A stretch of DNA of 5,603 bases from Clostridia bacterium (GCA_027335545.1 DAHWHV010000639.1:1-5603); one strand, 5' to 3'. Positions 1 through 5,421 are shown, counted from the first letter of the stretch. The notes: generated from the sequence alone by a model not told the origin. Numbers and translations: made by a program.

Positions 1-1176
1 GGCCTGCGCCTGGAGCCGCCGCCCGTCGGCCTCCTCGCGCCGCAGCTGCAGGCCGGCCAGCGCGGCGTCGCCACCGCGGCGCAACTCGACCAGGTGACGC
101 CGCGCATCGCCCAGCGCCGGTGCCAGCAGCCCCCACACGAGGTCCTCCAAGGAGCCCGCGGGCAGGGGCATCTGCGGGCAGCGCGCCAGGTCCGCGCCGG
201 TGTAGTGCCCGGGGCAGTGGTAGTAGCGCCAACTGCGGCCCCCCGGGGTGCCCGCGGACCGCGTGCGGACCCCCAGCGCCCGACCGCAGCGGCCGCACTC
301 GAGCAGGCCCTGCAGCAGGTACTCCTGGCGCGTCCGCCGAGCGCCGCCGCGGGCGCGCCGGGCGCACACCGTCTGCACCCGCTCCCAGAGCGGGCGCGGT
401 ACGAGGGGCTCGGTGCGCACGGGGGCCCAGTGCGGCAGGGCGTCGGGGCGGACGATCTCGCCGTCGACGTAGGTGCGGTTGCGCAGCATCGCCCAGATCT
501 GCTCGTGGCGCCAGGCGCCAGAGACGACGCCCTGCCGGCTGCGCATCCCCGCCCGCGGCGAGGGCACGCCACGCTCGGTGAGGCGGCGGGCGATCTCCAC
601 ACTGCCCAGCCCCTCCTCGGCACACCACGCGAAGATCTGCCGCACGACGCGGCGTTCCGCCGGGTCGACCTCCAGCCGCCCCTCGCCTTTCCGGAAGCGG
701 TAGCCATACAGTCGCGTCCAGGTCCGGAGTCGACCGGCGGCGGCCTTCTGGCGCTTGCCGCGCGTGGTGCGCTCCAGGATCTTGTCGTGCTCCTCCTCGG
801 CGATCGCGGCGTGGATGTGCAGCAGCAGCTTGCCCTGCTCACTGCTTTGCCAGTTGCCCAAGGCGAAGTGGCGCGCCACGCCCGCCCGGGCCAGGCGCCG
901 GTCCACGGTCAGGATGTCCAGGGCGTTGCGGCCGATGCGATCCACGTCCAGGAAGACGACCGCGTCCACCTCGCGGCGCTCCACCAACTGGAGGAGGCGG
1001 GTCATCGCCGGCCTGTCCAGTTCCGTCCCCGTGTAGGTGTCCTCGAGGTGCTCGACGCTGGTGGCGCCCAGTTCCAGCGCCTTGCGGTGGCAAATGTCCC
1101 GTTGGGTAGCCAGGCTGTAGTGGTCCGGCCCCGCCTGACCCTCGGTGCTGACGCGTTCATAGCAGACCACGCGCAC
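1..1176 (-). CDS. spoIVCA: SpoIVCA-like large serine recombinase (C-terminus beyond window)
   Basis: Uninterrupted frame of 392 residues running off the left edge. The N-terminal resolvase domain begins VVCYERVSTEGQ with catalytic Ser10. It continues with TYTGTELDRPAMTRLL, then VVFLDVDRIGRNALD (Arg80, Arg83) and the long E-helix ending AAIAEEEHDKILERTTRGKR. The block from GNWQSSEQGKLLLHIH to LYGYRFRKGEGRLEVDPAE aligns well by eye with remembered B. subtilis SpoIVCA. A recombinase domain (about 155-275) is followed by a zinc ribbon with Cys294, Cys297, Cys321 and Cys333. A charged coiled-coil region then starts near 370. GTG 1176 is favoured because GGGGTGA lies 5 nt upstream; GTG 1185 is the alternative. 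It presumably excises the element from sigK by exchange at paired att sites. Being inside the element with sigK cut beside it strongly supports that role. Confidence 0.9.
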   Translation of the reverse strand, partial: MRVVCYERVSTEGQAGPDHYSLATQRDICHRKALELGATSVEHLEDTYTGTELDRPAMTRLLQLVERREVDAVVFLDVDRIGRNALDILTVDRRLARAGVARHFALGNWQSSEQGKLLLHIHAAIAEEEHDKILERTTRGKRQKAAAGRLRTWTRLYGYRFRKGEGRLEVDPAERRVVRQIFAWCAEEGLGSVEIARRLTERGVPSPRAGMRSRQGVVSGAWRHEQIWAMLRNRTYVDGEIVRPDALPHWAPVRTEPLVPRPLWERVQTVCARRARGGARRTRQEYLLQGLLECGRCGRALGVRTRSAGTPGGRSWRYYHCPGHYTGADLARCPQMPLPAGSLEDLVWGLLAPALGDARRHLVELRRGGDAALAGLQLRREEADGRRLQAQA

Positions 1177-1453
1177 CGGCCTCACCCCGCCGATGCGTGC
1201 CCCGACCCAGCGGCCCGTCGGGCGGTTCGGCCCCCCGCGGCGGCGGGCTGAGGGGAAGGGCGGAACCGCCGGGCGCCGGCTCGGAGGGCTCGCCGTCGGA
1301 GGCCCGCCCTGCGGGCGCGGTGCGCTCCACCGCCTCGCGCAGCAGTCGATGCACCGCCTCCCAGGCCCTGTGGGCCTCGTCCTCCGTCCCCACGCACCGA
1401 TACGTCAGTGCCCACTCGCCGCCGCCGCGGCTGGAGGCGCGGCCCGTCCCCAC
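1157..1453 (-). CDS. Small unknown protein, overlaps recombinase start
   Basis: Predicted 98-residue protein, family not recognised. GTG 1453 is preceded by GGGGAGAG with 3 nt spacing (5 nt after its GGAG); ATG 1513 would add 20 residues but has no clear site. The centre looks like genuine protein: EWALTYRCVGTEDEAHRAWE (13-32), a probable strand and an amphipathic helix continuing VHRLLREAVER. The remaining 55 or so residues are low-complexity Pro/Gly/Ala/Arg and may be disordered. Its TGA overlaps the recombinase start by 20 bp, implying translational coupling. Small genes next to serine recombinases sometimes encode directionality factors, and one (CD1234) is known in the C. difficile skin element, so that role is possible, though no similarity was seen. 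The GC-rich background makes a spurious frame possible. Confidence 0.5.
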   Translation of the reverse strand: MGTGRASSRGGGEWALTYRCVGTEDEAHRAWEAVHRLLREAVERTAPAGRASDGEPSEPAPGGSALPLSPPPRGAEPPDGPLGRGTHRRGEAGARGLL

Positions 1454-1468
1454 CGGCTCTCCCCACGT

Positions 1469-1477
1469 CAGGCTATG
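1469..1477 (-). promoter_or_regulatory. Weak sigma-E/sigma-K-like -10 box before recombinase operon
   Basis: CATAGCCTG on the minus strand resembles CATACCCTG upstream of sigK and fits CATAnnnT of mother-cell promoters. No good -35 is seen at the right spacing, and the start point would fall in the Shine-Dalgarno sequence of the small gene at 1453. A promoter driving mainly the recombinase is possible; chance is also plausible, since similar strings occur inside other genes here. Confidence 0.2.
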
Positions 1478-1562
1478 CCCCGCCCGACCCGTCCCAGCCC
1501 CGACACCCCGCACGGCGCCTCGGTGCGCCGGCCGGCGGCGGGGCGTTCGGGCTCGGGTACGC

Positions 1563-1958
1563 TCAGGGCCGCGCGGGCAACGCCTCGCCGCACCCCATAC
1601 AGAAGCGCCAGGCGTCGGCGACCGTCTCGCCGCACCAGGGGCAATACGTCGCGGCGGGGGCCGCGGGCTTGCGGCCCCGGCGCGCCCCGCCCCGCGGGGG
1701 CGACTCCGGGATCAGGCGGGTCCCCTCACGGCCGGCGGAGAGGACCCGGATGCGGCCCGCCTCGACCAGGGCCTTGACGGCGCGGCGCACCAGCGCCTCG
1801 CTGACCCCCAAGCGCTCGGCCAGGGCGGAGATCTTGATGCGCAGGCCGCCGCCCGCCTGGTCACCGGCGATCAGGGCATGCAGCCGCTCAGGCAGCGGGA
1901 TGCCCTGTTGCGGTTCCGACGCAGCGCCTGACTCGACGGATTCTCGCTGCACTGCCAC
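1563..1958 (-). CDS. Winged-helix DNA-binding protein with C-terminal zinc ribbon
   Basis: Predicted 131-residue protein not recognised as a named family. Residues about 35-83 read as a winged helix: LRIKISALAERLGVSEALVRRAVKALVEAGRIRV with the helix-turn-helix at about 43-66, then a wing REGTRLI, in the style of GntR/MarR-type regulators. A Pro/Arg/Gly-rich basic linker (84-103) leads to CPWCGETVADAWRFCMGCG. Its four cysteines (106, 109, 120, 123; CxxC-x10-CxxC) make a probable zinc ribbon. GTG 1958 is chosen because AGAGGAG lies 8 nt upstream; upstream codons in the frame look non-coding. It sits between the sigK break and the recombinase, inside the element, behind a cluster of dyads. It could regulate the element, assist the recombinase, or be unrelated cargo; the sequence does not decide. 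Confidence 0.8.
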   Translation of the reverse strand: MAVQRESVESGAASEPQQGIPLPERLHALIAGDQAGGGLRIKISALAERLGVSEALVRRAVKALVEAGRIRVLSAGREGTRLIPESPPRGGARRGRKPAAPAATYCPWCGETVADAWRFCMGCGEALPARP

Positions 1959-2875
1959 CTTACGCGCTCCTCTGGGGAACCGGATGGTGCGGCACGGGCC
2001 GGTGGGCCCGCGGCGGCCTGGGGCCGCAGGGCCCCGCCAACGTTGGCCCACTTCGCCAGAGTCCTCGGCGTCCCTTCCCCGACCCGCCCGGTGGGGCATG
2101 GGGGACGGGCCCACTCCGCCCCTCTCCGCACCGCGACCCCACGGCCGGCCGAGGGGCGGCGGAGCGCGCCTGGGCGGCCGTGGCGCGGCGCCCTGGCCGC
2201 CACGGTGGGCTCCATCTCGATGCGGCTCACGTAGCTGCGGGAGATGTTCAGGCGCTGGGCGACCTCTCGCTGCGTGTGGCTCTCGAGGCCGCCAAAACCG
2301 AATCGCAGGGCGAGGATCAACCGTTCCCGCCAGCAGCAACGCGCGCGGATGATCTCCGCCAGGCGCGTGCGGGTCAGCCCCCTGGCCACCCGCTCCAGGA
2401 TATCCTCCTCATCGCTGGGCAGGACGTCCGCCATGGTCAGTTCGTTGCCCTCGCCATCGTGGGTGATCGGCGCGTCGATCCCCCCGGTGCCCCGCGTCTT
2501 CTTCATGGCGCGCAGGTGCATGAGGATCTCGTTCTCGATGCAGCGGGCGGCATACGTGGCCAGCCGCGTGCCGCGCAGCGGGTTGAACGTCGCCACCCCC
2601 TTGATCAGGCCGATGGTGCCGATGGAGAGGAGGTCGTCGACCTCCTCTCCACATCCGTCGAACTTCTTGACGATGTGCGCCACCAGCCTCAGGTTGTGGG
2701 TGATCAATCGCGCGCGCGCCGTCGCGTCTCCCTGATGCATCGCCACGAGCGCCTTCCGCTCCTCCTCCGACGACAGGGGCTCGGGGAATGTCGACCCTCC
2801 GTTCATGTAGCCGTGCAGGAGCCAGAGCCCTCGCAGCCCCGCGGCCGCCAAGACCAGCAACCAGCCCAGACCCAA
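1871..2875 (-). CDS. sigK: Pro-sigma-K, 5' portion interrupted by skin-like element
   Basis: Encodes the first 220 residues of the late mother-cell sporulation sigma factor, then 114 unrelated residues read through into the element. TTG 2875 is chosen because AGGGGGGAGA lies just upstream and it gives MGLGWLLVLAAAGLRGLWLL, a hydrophobic pro-sequence. By analogy with B. subtilis (Ser20/Tyr21), SpoIVFB would cut at about Gly22/Tyr23. Region 2 is near-canonical: NLRLVAHIVKKF (61-72), DDLLSIGTIGLIKG (80-93), TRLATYAARCIENEILMHLR (103-122). Region 4.2 shows TQREVAQRLNISRSYVSRIE (201-220). The expected continuation (KRALxK and so on, about 20 residues) is replaced by MEPTVAARAP. No other frame restores it, so this is not a simple frameshift. 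As it stands the gene should not give normal sigma-K; excision of the element would restore it. Confidence 0.9.
   Translation of the reverse strand: MGLGWLLVLAAAGLRGLWLLHGYMNGGSTFPEPLSSEEERKALVAMHQGDATARARLITHNLRLVAHIVKKFDGCGEEVDDLLSIGTIGLIKGVATFNPLRGTRLATYAARCIENEILMHLRAMKKTRGTGGIDAPITHDGEGNELTMADVLPSDEEDILERVARGLTRTRLAEIIRARCCWRERLILALRFGFGGLESHTQREVAQRLNISRSYVSRIEMEPTVAARAPRHGRPGALRRPSAGRGVAVRRGAEWARPPCPTGRVGEGTPRTLAKWANVGGALRPQAAAGPPARAAPSGSPEERVRWQCSENPSSQALRRNRNRASRCLSGCMP
1995..2047. promoter_or_regulatory. Cluster of three dyads upstream of winged-helix gene
   Basis: Three perfect inverted repeats lie in 53 bp within the 246-bp gap between the att junction and the winged-helix gene. 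They are CGGGCC-GGTG-GGCCCG (1995-2010), GGGGCC-GCAG-GGCCCC (2020-2035) and the palindrome GCCAACGTTGGC (2036-2047). The first two share GGGCC-N4-GGCCC with centres 25 bp apart. They end 22 bp before the Shine-Dalgarno sequence (1973-1967), a usual place for an operator. They could instead be RNA hairpins or chance in GC-rich DNA. No convincing promoter was seen between them. Confidence 0.4.
2205..2230. other. Putative att junction (sigK/element boundary), GA core
   Basis: On the minus strand a left arm GTGAGCCGCATC (2230-2219, sigK side), a central GA (2218-2217) and a right arm GATGGAGCCCAC (2216-2205, element side) form a dyad pairing at 9 of 12 positions. The inner four pairs CATC/GATG are perfect. 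Large serine recombinases exchange strands at a central, non-palindromic dinucleotide in such imperfectly symmetric sites. SigK similarity ends exactly here: GA are the first two bases of codon 220 (Glu). The partner site should lie beyond the left edge. The assignment is inferred from symmetry plus homology breakpoint, not from comparison of both ends. Confidence 0.65.
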
Positions 2876-2950
2876 CGCGCTCTCCCCCCTTCGCCCTCCA
2901 TCGCCGCACGGGTCCCCGGCCAGCCGTCGCCCAGCGCGCGGCGTCCATCC

Positions 2951-2979
2951 CAGGGTATGCACGCGGCCAGCAGGGGGTT
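2951..2979 (-). promoter_or_regulatory. Candidate sigma-K-type promoter of sigK
   Basis: On the minus strand a -35-like AACC (2979-2976) and a -10-like CATACCCTG (2959-2951) are separated by 16 bp. Remembered B. subtilis sigma-K consensus is mACm, 16 bp, CATAnnnTA; all fixed positions match except the last A. The -10 also resembles sigma-E boxes (CATAnnnT), but no sigma-E -35 is evident. Transcription would start about 70 bp upstream of the TTG start. It would fit the known autoregulation of sigK, whose first transcription comes from sigma-E. Short motifs like this can occur by chance. Confidence 0.42.
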
Positions 2980-3101
2980 CCGGGGCCGCGGTGGCGGGGC
3001 TTCGGACGTCGCGCCGAGGACGCCGCGCGAAAAGCGCCCGGCGGTCCCTCAACCACAAGGGGGAGTGCGTCGCCAGGGCGGCGGGCAGCAGGCATCCGGA
3101 C

Positions 3102-3137
3102 GCCGGTGCTGCAAAGGCTCGCTCTTGCAGCGCCGGC
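3102..3137 (-). terminator. Hairpin directly after mltG, likely terminator
   Basis: Thirteen-base arms, GCCGGTGCTGCAA (3102-3114) and TTGCAGCGCCGGC (3125-3137, plus strand), pair at 12 of 13 positions around a 10-nt loop. The single mismatch would be a G-U wobble in a plus-strand RNA and a C-A mismatch in the minus-strand RNA. The stem begins at the base after the mltG stop. No U-run follows, so termination strength is uncertain, but such stems often end operons in GC-rich bacteria. It would separate mltG from sigK. Confidence 0.6.
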
Positions 3138-4181
3138 CTACCCTCCGGCACGGGCCCCGTAGCGCGCCTGATCGGCCTCCTGCTGCCCCAGGGTGTCCGC
3201 CGTGACCAGGCGGCCTCCAGGGGTCGTCAGGAAGTAGAGGGCCTGTGTCGCCGCCGGGTGGGCCACGGCCTCCAGCGCGACCTCGCCGGGGTTGCAGATG
3301 GGTCCCGGGGGGAGGCCGGGGTGGCGATAGGTGTTGTAGGGCGAGGGGGTCGCCGTCTGGGCCCCGCTGAGGGGGGAATTCTGGGTCACCAACCCCAGGG
3401 CGTACAGGACCGTCGGGTCGGCGTCCAGGGCCATGCCCAGCCGCAGGCGGTGCAGATAGATCCCCGCCACCAGGGCCATCTGGGCCGGCGTGCGTACCTC
3501 GCGTTGCACGATGCTCGCCAGGGTGACCGCCTGGGCGGTGTTCAGGCCCGCGTTCCGGCGCGCCGCCAAGGCCAGGGCGGGGGTCCAGGCCCGGTTGAAG
3601 CGGCTCAACATACGCAGGAAGATCTCCTGGGGCGTGGCGGTGGCGGCCAGGGTGTAGGTGGCGGGGAACAGATACCCTTCCAGCGCGACCTTCGCCCCGG
3701 CGGCCGGCGCCGGCAACGCCGCGTCGACGAGCAGCACCGGATCCTGTGAGGCCTGCCGCAGGGCGGCCTGCCCGCCGCCGACCCCGAGCCGGTCCAGGGC
3801 CGCGACGATCTGCGCAGAATTCCAGCCCTCGGGGACGACCAGGCTCCGGGCCGCAACCCACCCGCCGGAGATGTGGGCCAGAACGGTCGTCGGGGTCATG
3901 GCCGGGCTCAGGGAGTACTCGCCGGCCTGCAGACGCCTGGCCACCCCGTGACCGACGGCCAAGGCCTCGAAGGCCCACGCGCTACGGACCACCCCCGCTT
4001 GACGCAACTGCACGGCGATCCCACGCAGGCGCATCCCGGGGCGGATGTCGACCAGCACCGTCTCCCGTGCGCCCGCGGCGACGGGCAGCGTGAGCGCCCG
4101 CACCGCGGCCGTGGCGCCGACCGCCACCGCCGCCAGGGAGCAAAGGCCCACCAACCAGCGCCCCCAACGGCGCCGCGGCAT
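3138..4181 (-). CDS. mltG: Endolytic peptidoglycan transglycosylase MltG
   Basis: Predicted 347-residue membrane-anchored lytic transglycosylase (YceG/MltG family) that cuts nascent glycan strands outside the membrane. An Arg-rich start and one hydrophobic segment (about 9-32) form the anchor. A LysM-like/YceG N-domain follows, then the family block EGYLFPATY (168-176). The catalytic domain shows LASIVQREV with the expected catalytic Glu at 228, then ALDADPTVLYALG, SPYNTYRHPGLPPGPICNPG (280-299) and AHPAATQALYFL. Length matches the family (about 340). The first Glu of the common VEKE motif is Gln here, but the catalytic one is kept. ATG 4181 was chosen because AGGGGG lies 7 nt upstream; in-frame ATGs at 4220 and 4259 lack a good site. 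A hairpin begins directly after the TAG stop. Confidence 0.94.
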   Translation of the reverse strand: MPRRRWGRWLVGLCSLAAVAVGATAAVRALTLPVAAGARETVLVDIRPGMRLRGIAVQLRQAGVVRSAWAFEALAVGHGVARRLQAGEYSLSPAMTPTTVLAHISGGWVAARSLVVPEGWNSAQIVAALDRLGVGGGQAALRQASQDPVLLVDAALPAPAAGAKVALEGYLFPATYTLAATATPQEIFLRMLSRFNRAWTPALALAARRNAGLNTAQAVTLASIVQREVRTPAQMALVAGIYLHRLRLGMALDADPTVLYALGLVTQNSPLSGAQTATPSPYNTYRHPGLPPGPICNPGEVALEAVAHPAATQALYFLTTPGGRLVTADTLGQQEADQARYGARAGG

Positions 4182-4328
4182 ACGCCCGCCCCCTGGCCCC
4201 CGCCGACCACGCCTACTCATGGGCGACCGGCCCAGGAGGGGCCGGCGCCGACCGGCCATGCCGGGGCGGCCCCGGTGTACGCCCAGGCCACCGCCCCCCC
4301 TGGCGCTACGCGTCGCAAGCGCAGCCCC

Positions 4329-4787
4329 CTAGCGGCCCCGACGCCCCGCTCCGCCCTGTTCGTCGTCCTCGGGCTCCGCGTCCTCGGGCTCCGCGTCATC
4401 CTCGTCCTCGTCGTCCTCGTCGCCATCCTCGTCCTCGTCGTCATCCTCGTCCTCGTCGTCCCACTCCAGCGAGGCCTCGTCCTCCAGGATTTCATCCCAG
4501 CGGGCCGCGACCTTCTCCCACTCGTCGTCGTCGTCGATGTCCACCAGTTGGTCGTTGCCCTCCGCGTCCTTCTCGACGCGCAGGACGATCGCTTCCTCGT
4601 CCTCTTCTTCCTCGGTCGAGGCGAGCACGGCATACTCCTTGCCGTCGACCTCGAACACATCGACCAGTTCGAACTCGTGCTCTTCGCCGTTCTCGTCGGT
4701 GAGGACCACCAAGTCCCCCTCTTCGCGCTCCACCACGGGGTCACCTCGCTTGGGCCGCAATTGCGTATCCGCCCCGCCGTCCGCCAT
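4329..4787 (-). CDS. yrzB: DUF1292 (YrzB-like) protein with long acidic tail
   Basis: Predicted 152-residue acidic protein. Residues about 24-100 match the DUF1292 pattern: a beta-rich core VVLTDENGEEHEFELVDVF, then DGKEYAVLAS, an acidic stretch, EAIVLRVEKD, and the closing EWEKVAARWDEIL. Family function is unknown; the gene normally sits next to ruvX and mltG, as here. Residues 104-144 are almost only Asp and Glu, encoded by a tandem DNA repeat, then a short Gly/Arg end. Family members are usually around 90-110 residues, so the tail is a lineage addition. The start is uncertain: ATG 4787 gives MADGGADTQL, and ATG 4832 adds 15 Ala/Arg-rich residues that look like translated spacer. Neither has a good ribosome binding site. 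The 147 bp to the mltG start hold no gene. Confidence 0.85.
   Translation of the reverse strand: MADGGADTQLRPKRGDPVVEREEGDLVVLTDENGEEHEFELVDVFEVDGKEYAVLASTEEEEDEEAIVLRVEKDAEGNDQLVDIDDDDEWEKVAARWDEILEDEASLEWDDEDEDDDEDEDGDEDDEDEDDAEPEDAEPEDDEQGGAGRRGR
4368..4460 (-). repeat. Intragenic tandem repeats encoding Asp/Glu tail
   Basis: Two exact tandem 15-bp copies of CTCGGGCTCCGCGTC (plus strand, 4368-4382 and 4383-4397) encode DAEPE twice. Three exact copies of the 18-bp unit ATCCTCGTCCTCGTCGTC follow (4398-4415, 4425-4442, 4443-4460), each encoding DDEDED on the minus strand; a 9-bp insert separates the first from the second. All units are multiples of three, so copy-number change would alter tail length without shifting frame. 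Confidence 0.9.
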
Positions 4788-4907
4788 CCGAGCACCACGC
4801 GGGGACGCGGCCCGCGCGGCCCTGCCCGCCATCGACCGGGATCGGAGGCCTCACCCCAGCCGACGACGGCAGTGTAGTCTGTCCCCTGGCGGGCGGGCCC
4901 GCTCCCC

Positions 4908-5390
4908 TCAGGGGAGAGGCGCCACGCCACCGAGGGCTGCGCCTGGGTCCCCTGCCCGGTCCGCCGCCCGGCTCCTGGACGCCGCCCGCGCGTCCAGAAA
5001 CCCTTGGAGAATGACACAGGCCGCGACCTGGTCCACCAGCGACCTGCGCCGGTCGCGCGACACGCCCCCCGCGCGCAACGCCCCTTCGGCGATGCGTGTC
5101 GTCAGGCGCTCGTCCCAAAGTTCGACGGGAACGGGGGCAGCCTGCCGGAGGGCGCCGACAAAGGCCAGAACCTTCTCGGCCTGGGGTCCCAGGTCACCCC
5201 GCAGGCGCCGAGGAAGGCCGGCGACGATACTGCCGACGCCCTGGACCCCCGCGAGCCTCACCACCTCTGCCAGGTCGCGGTCCAGACGGCTCCGGCGAAT
5301 GACGCAAAGGCCCTGGGCCAGGGAGGCCGATTCGTCGCTCAGGGCGACGCCCACCCTCCTGTCCCCGACATCCAGGCCCATCACGCGCAC
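4908..5390 (-). CDS. ruvX: RuvX/YqgF family putative pre-16S rRNA nuclease
   Basis: Predicted 160-residue cytoplasmic RNase H-fold protein of the YqgF/RuvX (B. subtilis YrrK) family. Members process the 5' end of 16S rRNA and were earlier proposed to resolve Holliday junctions. Visible family motifs are GLDVGDRRVGVALSD near the N-terminus (Asp7), IVAGLPRRLRG at 55-65, WDERLTTRIAE at 92-102 (Glu94) and DQVAACVILQGFLDAR from Asp120. These supply the acidic active-site positions. The GTG start at 5390 is preceded by AGGGGATGA with 7 nt spacing; an ATG three codons on is the alternative. The last 25 or so residues after the DAR motif are Ala/Arg/Gly-rich and extend beyond the usual length of about 140. 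The gene lies between alaS and the DUF1292 gene, the normal Firmicutes order but without ireB. Confidence 0.93.
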   Translation of the reverse strand: MRVMGLDVGDRRVGVALSDESASLAQGLCVIRRSRLDRDLAEVVRLAGVQGVGSIVAGLPRRLRGDLGPQAEKVLAFVGALRQAAPVPVELWDERLTTRIAEGALRAGGVSRDRRRSLVDQVAACVILQGFLDARAASRSRAADRAGDPGAALGGVAPLP

Positions 5391-5393
5391 GAG

Positions 5394-5421
5394 GGTATCA
5401 TCCCCTGAAGACGAGTGTCAA
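5394..5421 (-). promoter_or_regulatory. Possible vegetative promoter upstream of ruvX
   Basis: A perfect -35 hexamer TTGACA (5421-5416) stands out in this GC-rich sequence, in the short alaS-ruvX gap. Sixteen bases later there is only a weak -10 match, GATACC (5399-5394). Transcription from it would begin at about the ruvX start codon, which conflicts with use of the Shine-Dalgarno sequence just upstream. Either the TTGACA is chance, or initiation is leaderless at a nearby start. Confidence 0.25.

Larger units (their letters stand above)
1..2218 (-). mobile_element. Skin-like sigK-intervening element (one end)
   Basis: DNA between the sigK breakpoint and the left edge carries three genes in the direction of sigK: a winged-helix/zinc-ribbon protein, a small unknown protein and a SpoIVCA-like large serine recombinase. 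The layout, sigma-K gene cut in its coding sequence with a serine recombinase just inside, is that of the skin elements of Bacillus subtilis and Clostridioides difficile, excised in the mother cell to rebuild sigK. Total size and other cargo are unknown because the element leaves the window. Base composition does not differ visibly from the flanks, suggesting long residence or a donor of similar GC. Confidence 0.8.

Noticed and set aside
94..1251. Long plus-strand open frame of 385 codons
   Set aside because: It is antisense to the recombinase. Its product is Arg/Pro/Ala-rich low complexity with no family motifs, while the minus strand gives a textbook serine recombinase.
1526..1537. Palindrome CGCCGGCCGGCG between the winged-helix gene and the small gene
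   Set aside because: Pure G/C low-complexity string; could be an operator but nothing supports it beyond symmetry.
2173..2201. GGCGGCC / GGCCGCC inverted repeat next to the att junction
   Set aside because: Arms of 7 bp made only of G and C are expected often at this composition; no independent support.
1871..2216. sigK break explained by a sequencing frameshift
   Set aside because: The other minus-strand frames past 2216 do not encode the expected KRALxKL-like end, and a recombinase gene lies just beyond.
1959..2339. Extending the winged-helix protein upstream to position 2339
   Set aside because: The extension runs across the sigK exon and the att junction in another frame and is low complexity. 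GTG 1958 has an excellent ribosome binding site.
2876..3151. Extending SigK to the ATG at 3151
   Set aside because: It would add 92 Arg/Pro-rich residues, overlap the mltG end and include the post-mltG hairpin. TTG 2875 has a strong ribosome binding site and gives a pro-sequence of the usual length.
2180..3205. Plus-strand open frame of 341 codons over sigK
   Set aside because: It is a shadow of sigK; the minus strand carries all conserved sigma motifs.
4299..4324. Short bulged stem after the DUF1292 stop
   Set aside because: About 7 bp with a bulge and no U-run; not distinguishable from chance in such GC-rich DNA.
3873..4877. Plus-strand open frame with Val/Leu-rich stretch resembling membrane segments
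   Set aside because: The VLVVLVAILVLV-like run is the antisense reading of the Asp/Glu repeat in the DUF1292 gene.
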